Source of the DNA: Aldehydirespirator sp965205155
GTDB taxonomy: Bacteria > Actinomycetota > Acidimicrobiia > Acidimicrobiales > Aldehydirespiratoraceae
DNA length: 64,000 nucleotides
Direction: 5' to 3'
NCBI GenBank assembly: GCA_965205155.1
Contig: OZ242033.1
Location: forward strand, 682,001-746,000
Of the stretch, positions 8,538 to 16,812 are shown one piece after another (the first letter of the stretch is position 1; each line of letters begins with the position of its first letter). The notes beneath the pieces were generated by a model, which saw only the letters and a program-made list of their open reading frames with translations, was not told where the DNA came from and searched no databases. Made by a program: the position numbers and the translations under genes.

Positions 8538-9575
8538 ATGCAGGTTGCCGTCGTCACCGGACCGGGAGCGGTCGAGCTGCGCGAGGAGCCCCGGCCCGCG
8601 GCCGGCCCCGACGATGTTCTCGTGGCAGTGGATGCCTGCGGCCTGTGCACCATGGAGCGGCGCCTTTTCGATGGGACCAAGCCGGTCTATCCCGTCGCGC
8701 CGGGCCACGAGGCCGCCGGCCGGGTGATCGAGGTCGGTGAGGCCGTTGCGTCCCTGCCGGGAACTCCCCAGGTCGGAGACCTGGTCACCATGGACCTTCT
8801 GACCCGGTGCGGCACCTGCCACATGTGCCGGCGAGGCCGCAGCGCCCTGTGCAAGCGACCCCAGGGCGGGGCCCTCAGCGACGGAACCATCTCTATGGGC
8901 GCCGGCCTCGCCGAGGTGGTCAGGGTGGCCGCGGCCCAGACCTACCGGGTCGGCGAGATCCCGGTCGAGCACGCCGCGATGGGCGAGCCGCTGGCCTGCG
9001 TGGTGCACTCGGTCCGGTTGAGCGGCTTCCGGGCCGGAGACCGTGTGGCCGTGATCGGTGCGGGCTATATGGGCCGCATGCACCTGTCTCTGTGCCGGGC
9101 CTGGGGTGCTTCACGGGTCGGCATGGTCGACGTGGACGGTCAGCGCCGGGCCGAGGCGGCCGAGGCCGGAGCGGGCTGGGTGGCCGGACCCGACGACCTG
9201 GCCGGCCGGCACGGCCAGCACGATGCGGTGTTCGTGACCGCGGGTGCGCCCGGCGCGGTCGAGTTGGCCCTGGACCTGTGCGACGACGCTGGGGCAGTGG
9301 TCCTGTACGGGGCCTTCCCCAAGGACGTCATGGCGTCGGTCGGCGCGGACCGCATCCATCATCACGAACTGTCGATCATCGGGGTCTTCAGCCACGAACC
9401 GGAGGATTGGCGGACGGCCGCCGGGCTGTTGGAGTCCGGCGCGCTGGCCACCGACCTCGACCGTCTGGTGACTGCCCGCTACCGCCTGGACGAGGTCGCC
9501 GACGCCATGACGCTGGCGGTGTCGCAGCCCGTCTACCGGGTCATGGTCGGGTGCCTGGGCCCGAGCGGCCCGTGA
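8538..9575 (+). CDS. Zinc-dependent medium-chain alcohol dehydrogenase
   Basis: 345 residues of the MDR fold. Catalytic zinc ligands are likely C35 (CGLCTME) and the His of GHEAAGRV. The structural zinc loop is CGTCHMCRRGRSALC (four Cys), and the NAD(P) site is VIGAGYMGRMH. The start has AGGAG 5 nt upstream. The last residues (LGPSGP) and the stop codon TGA at 9573-9575 lie inside repeat copy R2, so the C-terminus has been set by the repeat. The substrate is probably a polyol or alcohol, given the kinase downstream (inference). Confidence 0.9.
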   Translation: MQVAVVTGPGAVELREEPRPAAGPDDVLVAVDACGLCTMERRLFDGTKPVYPVAPGHEAAGRVIEVGEAVASLPGTPQVGDLVTMDLLTRCGTCHMCRRGRSALCKRPQGGALSDGTISMGAGLAEVVRVAAAQTYRVGEIPVEHAAMGEPLACVVHSVRLSGFRAGDRVAVIGAGYMGRMHLSLCRAWGASRVGMVDVDGQRRAEAAEAGAGWVAGPDDLAGRHGQHDAVFVTAGAPGAVELALDLCDDAGAVVLYGAFPKDVMASVGADRIHHHELSIIGVFSHEPEDWRTAAGLLESGALATDLDRLVTARYRLDEVADAMTLAVSQPVYRVMVGCLGPSGP

Positions 9576-9602
9576 GCGCAGCGAACAAGAGCGGGAGACA
9601 CC
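9557..9602 (+). repeat. Dispersed repeat family R, copy R2 (core only)
   Basis: Core portion GGCCCGAGCGGCCCGTGAG..., continuing through GAACAAGAGCGGGAGACACC, identical to the core of R1 over most of its length. It supplies the terminal codons and stop of the dehydrogenase gene and lies just upstream of the kinase ribosome site. Confidence 0.85.
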
Positions 9603-9631
9603 ACAACCTGACTGGCAGGAGGACGGTCCCG

Positions 9632-10957
9632 GTGAACTCGGTCGTCGTCGGCGTCGACCTCGGGACCGGCGGGGCCCGCGCGGTGGCACTGGCTCGCAGC
9701 GGGAGCGTGAGCCTCTGGATGTACGAGCCCTTCGAGGGGGCCTCATCGTGGCCTCCGGGCCGGGCCGACCCTGCTGCCTGGCTCGCCGGTCTGGGCCGGC
9801 TCCTGGCCAGGGTGGACGAGGCCGGCCTGGAGATCGCAGCCGTGGGCGTGGGCGGTCAGAGTCCCACCACCGTCCCGCTGCGGGACGACCGGAGCAGGGA
9901 CCCGGTCGGGTGGGCCGCGACCTGCCGGCATCCGGCCGGCATCGGCCTGGACCGGACCGGTCAGCACCTGGCCCAACTGGAGTTTCTCAGTCACGAGGCG
10001 GGCCGCCCGCTGGCCGGAGCGCAGATCTGGGACTGGGCGCTGCGCTGCCTGGGCGCGGGCGACATCCAGGGACTGTGGCCCGACGAGGAGACCGTTCCGG
10101 GATACGGCGAGCGGGTGGAGGTGGGGACGGTCATCGGGCACTGCGACGGGTCGCTGGGCCTGCCCGCCGGCACGCCGCTGGTGAGCGCGTCCAACGACGC
10201 CTACATGAGCTTCTGGGCGGGGGGCCTGGGCACTCCCCGCCGGGGCCATGACCCCGGTGGCCGCACCGGCGGGCTGGGCGTGGCGGTGGAGGCGGCGCAG
10301 CGTCCAGTCGGGATCCCCGGGTACTTCAGCCCGGTGGCCGGTGTGGAGGTGGTCGGCGGCCCCACCAACGGGCACGGGCAGCTGCTGGAGTGGTGGTCGG
10401 GCACGTCGGGCCGATCCATCGAGGAGCTGTTGGCGCTGGCCGGGAGCGTGGCCCCGGGCGCGGGCGGCCTAGTGGTGCTGCCCTATCATGACGGTGAGCG
10501 GGCACCGCGGTGGGAGTCCCGCCTGCGGGGTGAGATCCACGGCCTGACGTTCGACACCGGCGTGGCCGAGATCGCCCGGGCTGTGCTTGAGGCGGCCGGC
10601 TACGGCCTGCGGCACGTGCACGAGGAGCTCCGGAGCTCCGGGGTGGAGATGGATGTGATGTGCTGCGGCGGGTCTCCCGGACTCAGCCGCCTGTGGTGCT
10701 CGATCAAGGCGTCCGTACTGGAGGTGGCCGTCGATGTGCCCGAGAGGCCCGAGCAGCTCTCGGCCCACGGCTGCGCTCTGGCCGCGGGCGCGGCGCTGGA
10801 CTGGTGGGAGGGCGTCGGCGCGGCCGGCATGGACTCCTGGCCGCTGGCCGCCATGACCCGGATCGAGCCGGAACCCGACGATGCCTACCGGGCCAACTAC
10901 GAGCGGTTCGTGGAACTCGGTGACGCCGCTGTCGCCCGGCTAGGCGTACTGGTCTAG
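9632..10957 (+). CDS. FGGY-family carbohydrate kinase
   Basis: 441 residues from a GTG at 9632 with AGGAGG 9 nt upstream; the frame continues further upstream but only as a shadow of the dehydrogenase. The N-terminal phosphate-binding loop is GVDLGTGGARAVAL, a second segment is GVGGQSPT, and the C-terminal nucleotide domain carries GGPTNGHGQ and CCGGSPGLSRLW. FGGY kinases phosphorylate pentuloses, glycerol, gluconate and similar polyols. With the dehydrogenase 56 bp upstream, an oxidise-then-phosphorylate route is plausible (inference). It is slightly short for the family (usually about 480-500). Confidence 0.85.
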   Translation: MNSVVVGVDLGTGGARAVALARSGSVSLWMYEPFEGASSWPPGRADPAAWLAGLGRLLARVDEAGLEIAAVGVGGQSPTTVPLRDDRSRDPVGWAATCRHPAGIGLDRTGQHLAQLEFLSHEAGRPLAGAQIWDWALRCLGAGDIQGLWPDEETVPGYGERVEVGTVIGHCDGSLGLPAGTPLVSASNDAYMSFWAGGLGTPRRGHDPGGRTGGLGVAVEAAQRPVGIPGYFSPVAGVEVVGGPTNGHGQLLEWWSGTSGRSIEELLALAGSVAPGAGGLVVLPYHDGERAPRWESRLRGEIHGLTFDTGVAEIARAVLEAAGYGLRHVHEELRSSGVEMDVMCCGGSPGLSRLWCSIKASVLEVAVDVPERPEQLSAHGCALAAGAALDWWEGVGAAGMDSWPLAAMTRIEPEPDDAYRANYERFVELGDAAVARLGVLV

Positions 10958-11011
10958 CGTGGCCTTAGGCGTCGACTGCCATCCATCGACCGTCATCAAG
11001 GAGCGACCGGC

Positions 11012-11404
11012 ATGGTGAACCCTCTCATCTTCGTGGACCTGCCCACCCCCGACCCGGAGGCCACCTCGCAGTTCTACGAGACGCTGTTCGACTGGAAGTA
11101 CAAGCGGCGCCCGGCCGGTGAGTTCCACGAGGTGCTGCCGGGCGTCAAGCCCAACCTCGGCATCCACCTGGAGACCGAGCCGGTGACCGGGCCGGTGCCC
11201 CGTATCTACGTGATGGTGGACGATCCGCCCGACCGACTCGCTCTGGCCATGGAAATGGGCGCCACCAAGATGTGGGACGAGTACTACTGGGAGGAGTTCG
11301 ACGCCCGCCACGCAGCCTTCCGCGATCCGTGGGGCAACGAGGTGGTGCTGTGGCGCAACAAGGGCACCTACGTTCCCGGATCGGCCTCCGAGAAGAACGC
11401 CTGA
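11012..11404 (+). CDS. VOC family protein (subfamily A)
   Basis: A 130-residue single vicinal-oxygen-chelate domain (LIFVDLPTPDPEATSQFYETL at the N-terminus, AAFRDPWGNEVVLWRN at the C-terminus). AAGGAG lies 9 nt before the ATG. Its closest relative in the window is the protein at 31814-32311: both share LIFVDLPT, a W-K-x-x-R/P-RPAG segment and DPWGN. It is convergent with a subfamily B VOC gene, and the same A+B combination recurs at 31.3-32.3 kb. No enzymatic role can be assigned. Confidence 0.85.
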   Translation: MVNPLIFVDLPTPDPEATSQFYETLFDWKYKRRPAGEFHEVLPGVKPNLGIHLETEPVTGPVPRIYVMVDDPPDRLALAMEMGATKMWDEYYWEEFDARHAAFRDPWGNEVVLWRNKGTYVPGSASEKNA

Positions 11405-11420
11405 GAGACCCGGTCCACCC

Positions 11421-11912
11421 TCAGCCCAGGACCTGCTCCACCGAGAACTCGACATTGTTGCCGTCGGGGTCCTTGATCAGGCAGATGTAGCCCACGTCGG
11501 GGTTGCGGTACATCGGCCCGAGGACGAGACAGCCGTCCTCAGCGGCCAGGCGGGCAACCTCGTCCACCTCGTCGCGGGTGTCGAGGGAGATGCCGAGGTG
11601 GGCTATGGAGGTGAGGAACCCGTACTCCTCGACGATGTCGCCGGTGATCTGCTTGGGCAGCGCGCCTTCCATCAGCACGATCACGAAGCGGGCTGCCCCG
11701 GGGGTGGTGATGTCGCGCTCGTTGGCCAGCCACGCGGTCCGCATCCTGGTCTCGTCGTCGAAGCGCTCCGAGATCTTCACCAGGGTGGTGAACTTCTCGT
11801 AGAAGGCGAGGGTGTCGTCGAGGCTGCGCACGGGCAGCGCGATGTGGGTGAGCAGCGACGGCGGCGGCTGGTCCGCAGGCACCGCGGCTGCAGGCGAAGC
11901 GGTCTCGGTCAT
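11421..11912 (-). CDS. VOC family protein (subfamily B)
   Basis: 163 residues from an ATG at 11912 preceded by a G-rich ribosome site (GGGGG). The VOC pattern reads LTHIALPVRSLDDTLAFYEKF, then SIAHLGISL and a C-terminal YICLIKDPDGNNVEFSVEQ. It matches the protein at 31326-31805 in domain length and in the ending (GYIC-I-DPDGN--E-S). The frame continues past 11912 only as a shadow. Confidence 0.85.
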   Translation of the reverse strand: MTETASPAAAVPADQPPPSLLTHIALPVRSLDDTLAFYEKFTTLVKISERFDDETRMRTAWLANERDITTPGAARFVIVLMEGALPKQITGDIVEEYGFLTSIAHLGISLDTRDEVDEVARLAAEDGCLVLGPMYRNPDVGYICLIKDPDGNNVEFSVEQVLG

Positions 11913-11993
11913 GGCTACCCCCTGTCGGGCTGACATTACTTGCCGGAGGCCAGGCGGGCATATGGAGGACCGTGGGATTCGGAAGACGTTCGA

Positions 11994-12046
11994 CGAGGCC
12001 GTGGCCTGAGCGGCCTGTGAGCGCAGCGAACAAGAGCGGGGAACAC
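11994..12046 (+). repeat. Dispersed repeat family R, copy R3 (core)
   Basis: Core with CGAGGCCGTGGCCTGAGCGG, followed by the shared GTGAGCGCAGCGAACAAGAG. The two C-to-T changes relative to R1 fall in the loop of the predicted hairpin and just 3' of it, so the stem is intact. It lies between two VOC genes, upstream of the VOC gene at 12139. Confidence 0.85.
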
Positions 12047-12138
12047 AGCCTGGCCGGAACCTCGCCGGGCGGATTTGGTCCGGATTGCCGGTTGGGCGTA
12101 CGGTCCGGCCAGCGGTTCGTGAGTTGAGGAGGAATCCA

Positions 12139-12507
12139 ATGTCAGCACCCAATCTGGGCAGCATCCTGGTGGGGTCGTCGCAGGTCGACGCCATGAAGGA
12201 CTGGTACCGGGCCTGCTTCAGCCCCGAGGAGAACGAGATGGGCGCGTTCGTCTTCGGCGGGGTCCAGCTCTTCGTCGAGGCGCACAGCGAAGTGTCGGGA
12301 TCGAACGAGAACGGGCACCGGATCATCCTCAATCTCGACGTGGGCGACTGCCGCGGGCTGGAGGCGCACCTCAATGGACAGGGTGTGACCTGGGTGCGCG
12401 AGGTGGAGCAGATGCCCTTCGGGCTCATCGGCACCGTGGCCGATCCCGACGGCAACATGTTGCAGATCATCGAGTGGGGGGCCACCCCCGACGAGGGCCA
12501 CGGCTGA
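12139..12507 (+). CDS. VOC family protein
   Basis: 122 residues from an ATG at 12139 with GAGGAGG 7 nt upstream, which rules out the longer frame. Single VOC domain: SILVGSSQVDAMKDWYRACF at the N-terminus and GTVADPDGNMLQIIEW at the C-terminus. It belongs to neither of the two paired subfamilies nearby. Role unknown. Confidence 0.85.
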   Translation: MSAPNLGSILVGSSQVDAMKDWYRACFSPEENEMGAFVFGGVQLFVEAHSEVSGSNENGHRIILNLDVGDCRGLEAHLNGQGVTWVREVEQMPFGLIGTVADPDGNMLQIIEWGATPDEGHG

Positions 12508-12580
12508 CGCAACGCTTGACGGCAGCGCTCGCCGCGGGCAGGCGCTGAGCCAGCCCTGAGAGGCGACGGCACCGGCGGCC

Positions 12581-13603
12581 ATGGAGTTCCGCACCATCGG
12601 ACGCAGCGGCATCCGGGTGAACCCCCTCGCGCTGGGCACCATGGTGCTCGGCCCCTGGGGCAACACCGATACCGACGCCTGCCGCCGCATCGTTCAACGC
12701 GCCCTCGATGCGGGACTGAACCTGGTCGACACTGCGGACGCCTACGGCGACGGGGCCACCGAGGCGATCATCGGCCCGGCGTTGAAGGGCCGCCGAGACG
12801 ATGTGGTGCTGGCCACCAAGTTCCAGAACCCGGTCGGCGACCACGACGACCCCAACCGTCAGGGCAACTCCCGCCGGTGGATGATGAGGGCCGTGGAGGA
12901 CAGCCTTCGCCGGCTCGGCACCGACTACATCGACCTGTATCAGGTGCACCGGCCCGACCCGCACACTGACATCGCTGAGACCGTCGAGGCGATGAGCGAC
13001 CTGGTGCGAGCCGGCAAGATCAGAGCCTGGGGCACTTCGACGTTCCCGGCCCATGAGATCGTGGAGACCCATTGGGCCGCCCAGCGCTCCGCAGCGATCG
13101 GTCCCCACTGCGAGCAGCCGCCCTACTCGATCATGTGCCGCGGAATCGAGAGCGATGTCCTTGATGTGTGCACCCGTTACGGCATGGGCGTCATCACCTG
13201 GAGCCCACTGTCGGGGGGATGGCTGACCGGCAAGTACACCCGAGCTGAGCCGGCCCCGCCAGGCAGCCGGGGCGCCACCAACCCCGACCACTTCGACGGC
13301 GGCAACCAGGCCAAGTTCGATGCCGTGGAGCGGCTGGTGCCGATAGCGGCAGAGGCCGGTGTGCCGGTGCTGCACATGGCTCTGGCCTGGGTGCTGGAGC
13401 ATCCCGCAGTAACCGCGGCCATCATCGGGCCTCGCACCGAGGAGCAGCTCGACGAACTCCTGGCCCTCGGCGACCTGCGCCTGGATGACGACACCCTGGA
13501 CGCCATCGACGCGGTGGTCCCGCCCGGAGTGACCATCAACCAGGCCGACACCTACTGGACCCCGCCGGCGTTGGCTGCGCCGGTCCGTCGCCGGCCTCGG
13601 TGA
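12581..13603 (+). CDS. Aldo/keto reductase
   Basis: 340 residues with an AKR (beta/alpha)8-barrel layout. The catalytic tetrad is visible: Asp and Tyr in DTADAYGDGATE, Lys in VVLATKFQNP, His in YQVHRPD. The NADPH-binding C-terminal stretch includes ITWSPLSGGWLTGKY and AAIIGPRTEEQL. The substrate is not predictable. It is followed 34 bp later by a quinone-oxidoreductase-like gene in the same direction. Confidence 0.92.
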   Translation: MEFRTIGRSGIRVNPLALGTMVLGPWGNTDTDACRRIVQRALDAGLNLVDTADAYGDGATEAIIGPALKGRRDDVVLATKFQNPVGDHDDPNRQGNSRRWMMRAVEDSLRRLGTDYIDLYQVHRPDPHTDIAETVEAMSDLVRAGKIRAWGTSTFPAHEIVETHWAAQRSAAIGPHCEQPPYSIMCRGIESDVLDVCTRYGMGVITWSPLSGGWLTGKYTRAEPAPPGSRGATNPDHFDGGNQAKFDAVERLVPIAAEAGVPVLHMALAWVLEHPAVTAAIIGPRTEEQLDELLALGDLRLDDDTLDAIDAVVPPGVTINQADTYWTPPALAAPVRRRPR

Positions 13604-13637
13604 GCCTGTTCCGGCCCGGCTCGCGAGGAGAGGACCG

Positions 13638-14684
13638 ATGAAGGCGATGCTGTACCGCGCTTCGGGCGGACCCGAGGTGCTGGAGTTCACCGATGTTGCC
13701 GACCCGGTACCCGGTGACGGCGATGTCGTGGTCGATGTCGCGGCCACTGCGCTCAACCGGCTCGACCTGCTGCAACGCAACGGGTGGTACCACATGCCGG
13801 GATTCACCTACCCCCACATCGCGGGCATGGACATCGCAGGGGTGGTGTCGGAGGTGGGCGCCGCGGTCACCGAGTGGCATCCCGGCGACCGGGTGGTGGC
13901 CGACCCGTCCATGGCCGGCGTGCCCGAGAACTCCAAGCTGGCGGGCATGGGCGATCTCTACGGCGAGCTCGGCATCCTGGGCGGCACCCTCGACGGGGGC
14001 TATGCCGAGAAGTGCCTGGTGCCGGCCTCGCACTGCTACCGGGTGCCCGACCACGTGTCGCTGGGGCAGGCGACCACGTTCCCGACGGTGTGGCTGACCG
14101 CCGGTCACGCCCTGTTCGCCACCGGCGGGCTCTCTGAGGGCGAGACGGTGCTGATCCACGCGGCCGGCTCGGGGGTGTCGGTGGCTGGGATCCAGCTGGC
14201 CAAGCACGCCGGCGCCACCGTGCTGGCCACCGCGGGCACCGACGCCAAGTGCGAGCGGGCCACCGCCATCGGCGCCGACCATGTGCTCAACAACCGCACC
14301 GGTGACGTGACCGGCTGGGCCATGGAGGTGACCGGAGGTCGGGGAGTGGACATGGTGTTCGACCATGTGGGCACCGCCCTGTTCACCCAGTCGCTGTTCT
14401 CGCTGGCCATCGGGGGTCGGTTGGTCAACTGCGGCAACGCGTCGGGCGACACCGCCACCATCGGGTCGCTGGGCCACCTGTTCCACAACGGCCTGAGGAT
14501 CATGGGATCCGACCCGTACCGGCCCGACGAGATGGGGCCGCTGTGGGACACCTTCTGCGAGGGCGTCGGCTCGGGAGAGTTCACCGCGGTGATCGACTCG
14601 GAGTTCCCGCTTTCGGAGGCGGCTGCGGCCCAGCAGAAGATGCTGGAGAGCGACTTCTTCGGAAAGATCCTGCTCCGCCCCTGA
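13638..14684 (+). CDS. Zinc-independent quinone oxidoreductase/MDR family protein
   Basis: 348 residues with a GroES-like N-terminus (ALNRLDLLQRNGW, PHIAGMDIAGVV) and a Rossmann domain (LIHAAGSGVSVAGIQLAKHAG). The four-Cys structural zinc loop of classical alcohol dehydrogenases is missing, which points to the quinone-oxidoreductase branch (NADPH-linked reduction of quinones or enones). GAGGAGAGG precedes the ATG. It ends 7 bp from a convergent M20 gene. Confidence 0.9.
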   Translation: MKAMLYRASGGPEVLEFTDVADPVPGDGDVVVDVAATALNRLDLLQRNGWYHMPGFTYPHIAGMDIAGVVSEVGAAVTEWHPGDRVVADPSMAGVPENSKLAGMGDLYGELGILGGTLDGGYAEKCLVPASHCYRVPDHVSLGQATTFPTVWLTAGHALFATGGLSEGETVLIHAAGSGVSVAGIQLAKHAGATVLATAGTDAKCERATAIGADHVLNNRTGDVTGWAMEVTGGRGVDMVFDHVGTALFTQSLFSLAIGGRLVNCGNASGDTATIGSLGHLFHNGLRIMGSDPYRPDEMGPLWDTFCEGVGSGEFTAVIDSEFPLSEAAAAQQKMLESDFFGKILLRP

Positions 14685-14691
14685 CAGGGCT

Positions 14692-15927
14692 TCAGGTCGC
14701 CGTGCCCGCCAGTTGCAGGGCGGCGTGGAGCAGGACTTCGGCGCCGCGGCCGGCTGCGTCGGGCTCGATCGACTCAGCCTCGTTGTGAGAGAGACCGTCC
14801 TCGCAGGGGACGAAGATCATGCCGGTGGGAGCCTTGAGGGCCACGTGGCAGGCGTCGTGACCCGCGCCGGAGCCGATGCGCTCGTAGGCGAAGCCGCAGT
14901 GCCGCGCGGCCGACTCGACCGCTTGCACGCACTCGTCGTCGAACACTACGGGCGCGCAGTCGTTGATGACCTCGACCCGGTGCCCGCAGCCGTGGGCCTC
15001 GGCCGCGGCGGCCACCAGGCTGCGCAACTCGGCGTCGAGGCTCTCCAGCGTGCCGGCATCGGGGTGGCGCATGTCGACGGTGAAGGTGATGTGGTCCGGC
15101 ACCGTGTTGGGCGACACCGGCTCGGACGCGAACATCGCCGGGGTCAGGCGCACCTGCGGGGCGTGGGCCGCCGCCATCTCATGGAGCCCGCTGAGAGCGA
15201 CCGCCAGTGATCGGGAGGGATCGCGGCGCCGGTCCATGGGAGTGGTGCCGGCGTGGGCGGGGAAGCCCTCGATGGTCACCCTGAACCAGCGGATGCCCTG
15301 CACGCCGATGACCACCCCTATTGACGAGCCGCTGGCCTCCAGGATCGGGCCCTGCTCGATGTGCAGCTCCAGGTAGGCCCGCAGCGGCCTGGCGAAGGGA
15401 GCGGTGCCGGCCCAGCCCAGGCGGTCGAGTTCGGCGCCGACGCTGATCCCGGCGCGGTCGGTGATGGCCCGGACCTCGTCGAGGGGCAGCACCCCGGCCC
15501 AGACCGAGGAGCCCATCATTGACACCGGGAAGCGGGATCCCTCCTCGTTGGTCCACACCGCCACTTCGACGGGGGCCTGGGTGCTGATCCCGTGATCGTT
15601 GAGGGCCTCGACCACCTCGAGCCCGCCCAACACGCCGTACACCCCGTCGAAACGGCCGCCGGTGGGCTGGGTGTCGAGGTGGCTGCCCAGCACCACCGGC
15701 GGCGCGTCGGCGCCGGTCCCGGAGCGGCGGGCAAAGAGGTTGCCCACCGGATCGAGCTCGATGGAGCAGCCCGCCCCCTCGACCCAGCCCACGAACAGGT
15801 CCCGGCCCGCCTTGTCGTCGTCGGACAGCGCCTGGCGGTTGGAGCCCCCCGCCGGGGTAGCCCCCACCTCAGCCATGTCCATCAGCCGCGACCACAGCCG
15901 CTCCGAATCGGTATGTACGTTGGTCAT
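14692..15927 (-). CDS. M20-family Zn amidohydrolase (allantoate/N-carbamoyl amino acid hydrolase type)
   Basis: 411 residues. The M20 metal-site signatures are LGSHLDTQPTGGRFDG, TNEEGSRF, HIEQGPILE and SHNEAES, and GSGAGHDACHVA near the C-terminus is typical of the HyuC/AllC branch. Such enzymes release ammonia and CO2 from N-carbamoyl amino acids, ureido acids or allantoate. With the amidase and the two ATZ/TRZ amidohydrolases nearby it fits a pyrimidine, hydantoin or ureide degradation theme (inference). Confidence 0.9.
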   Translation of the reverse strand: MTNVHTDSERLWSRLMDMAEVGATPAGGSNRQALSDDDKAGRDLFVGWVEGAGCSIELDPVGNLFARRSGTGADAPPVVLGSHLDTQPTGGRFDGVYGVLGGLEVVEALNDHGISTQAPVEVAVWTNEEGSRFPVSMMGSSVWAGVLPLDEVRAITDRAGISVGAELDRLGWAGTAPFARPLRAYLELHIEQGPILEASGSSIGVVIGVQGIRWFRVTIEGFPAHAGTTPMDRRRDPSRSLAVALSGLHEMAAAHAPQVRLTPAMFASEPVSPNTVPDHITFTVDMRHPDAGTLESLDAELRSLVAAAAEAHGCGHRVEVINDCAPVVFDDECVQAVESAARHCGFAYERIGSGAGHDACHVALKAPTGMIFVPCEDGLSHNEAESIEPDAAGRGAEVLLHAALQLAGTAT

Positions 15928-15978
15928 GAACGAGATTCTCTCATGGCCGCGGTCATCCGTGATCCCAGGGGCAAAGAA

Positions 15979-16203
15979 ATGGACGAGCGCCTACGACGGT
16001 TCGTGCAGCGGCACCGTGTGCCTGCGGTCTTCATGCCGGGCGTCGCATACGCCATGCAAGGCTCCAACACAATGTGGTCGGCCACGGCTCTCATCGACGG
16101 CGAGCGTCGGAGCGCCGTGCTGGTCGCGTGCAATGACGGACAAGGCAGCGTTCTGAACAGCTCCGCCCGGCTGGCTGCCAGCCTCCTGGCGGAAGCTGAG
16201 TGA
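15979..16203 (+). CDS. Small hypothetical protein ahead of the toxin-antitoxin pair
   Basis: 74 residues from an ATG at 15979 with AGGGG 7 nt upstream; an in-frame ATG at 15943 would add 12 residues. Third-position GC is high as in real genes here, and the stop lies 38 bp before the antitoxin. It is basic at the N-terminus (MDERLRRFVQRHRVPAV) with no recognised domain. It could be a third component of the toxin-antitoxin locus or an unrelated remnant. Confidence 0.45.
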   Translation: MDERLRRFVQRHRVPAVFMPGVAYAMQGSNTMWSATALIDGERRSAVLVACNDGQGSVLNSSARLAASLLAEAE

Positions 16204-16217
16204 GTGTACTATGGGTG

Positions 16218-16241
16218 GCATACTCATGCTATAGTCATGCC
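16218..16241 (+). promoter_or_regulatory. Leaderless promoter and imperfect operator palindrome of the mazEF-like pair
   Basis: The -10 box TATAGT is at 16230-16235, 6 nt before the antitoxin ATG at 16242, and there is no Shine-Dalgarno. It is enclosed by an imperfect inverted repeat, GGCATACT ... AGTCATGCC. A ribbon-helix-helix antitoxin binding such a site and repressing its own promoter would be the standard arrangement (inference). Confidence 0.5.
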
Positions 16242-16478
16242 ATGGCAAGGATCAGAATCAGTACCACGGTCAGCGACGACCTGTTGAACCAGGCTCGGAA
16301 CGCCCTGCCCGACCTCAATGACGCCTCCCTGATGGACCGAGCGCTGGCCGCCCTCTGCGCCGAGCACCGAGCTGCCGAGATCGACCGCTCGTACCGGGTG
16401 TTCGTTGATGTCCCGCTCGACACCGAGGATGAATGGGGCAACTTGGCGGAGTTCCTGGAAGCAGCCGGCTCGGCGTGA
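16242..16478 (+). CDS. MazE-like antitoxin (ribbon-helix-helix type)
   Basis: 78 residues from an ATG at 16242, chosen because the -10 box lies immediately upstream. The N-terminal ISTTVSDDLLNQAR resembles the ribbon-helix-helix DNA-binding start of MazE/CopG-type antitoxins. The acidic C-terminal tail (LDTEDEWGNLAEFLEAA) is the usual toxin-wrapping segment. The stop codon overlaps the GTG start of the toxin, as in most such operons. Confidence 0.82.
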   Translation: MARIRISTTVSDDLLNQARNALPDLNDASLMDRALAALCAEHRAAEIDRSYRVFVDVPLDTEDEWGNLAEFLEAAGSA

Positions 16479-16801
16479 ACGAGCTGCCGCAGCGAGGCGA
16501 GATCTGGTGGTGCGAGGTACCAGACAAGCACCGGCGCCCCGTGGTCGTTCTGTCCCGGAGCGCCGCGATCCCGGGCCTGCGGCGTGTCGTTGTGGCGCCG
16601 TGCAGCACGGTTGACCGCGATCTCATGACGGAAGTGCGCCTCGAACCAGCCGACGACCCGGTGCGAAGCCCCTGCGTTGTGCAGATGGACTCCGTCTTCA
16701 ATGCCTCGCTGGCCAGCCTCACCTCGCGCCTTGGCCGGCTGAGCGGTCTCAGGATGCAGCAAGTATGCGCGGCCCTCGCCGTCGCGATGGACTGCCGCTG
16801 A
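16475..16801 (+). CDS. MazF/PemK-like mRNA interferase toxin
   Basis: 108 residues from a GTG at 16475 that overlaps the antitoxin stop. The MazF fold start QRGEIWWCEVPDKHRRPVVVLS is clear, as is the barrel strand RVVVAPCSTVDRDL and the CVVQMDSV strand with the conserved Asp. MazF toxins cut mRNA at short motifs; the cut site here cannot be predicted. Translation is coupled to the antitoxin. Confidence 0.88.
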   Translation: MNELPQRGEIWWCEVPDKHRRPVVVLSRSAAIPGLRRVVVAPCSTVDRDLMTEVRLEPADDPVRSPCVVQMDSVFNASLASLTSRLGRLSGLRMQQVCAALAVAMDCR

Positions 16802-16812
16802 CCAGAGTTCCT

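Noticed and set aside
5925..9083. A 1052-codon open frame on the minus strand
   Set aside because: Only 5925-7028 matches the acetamidase/formamidase family. The rest is antisense to the amidohydrolase and dehydrogenase genes and has the repetitive Gly/Arg/His composition typical of shadow frames in GC-rich DNA.
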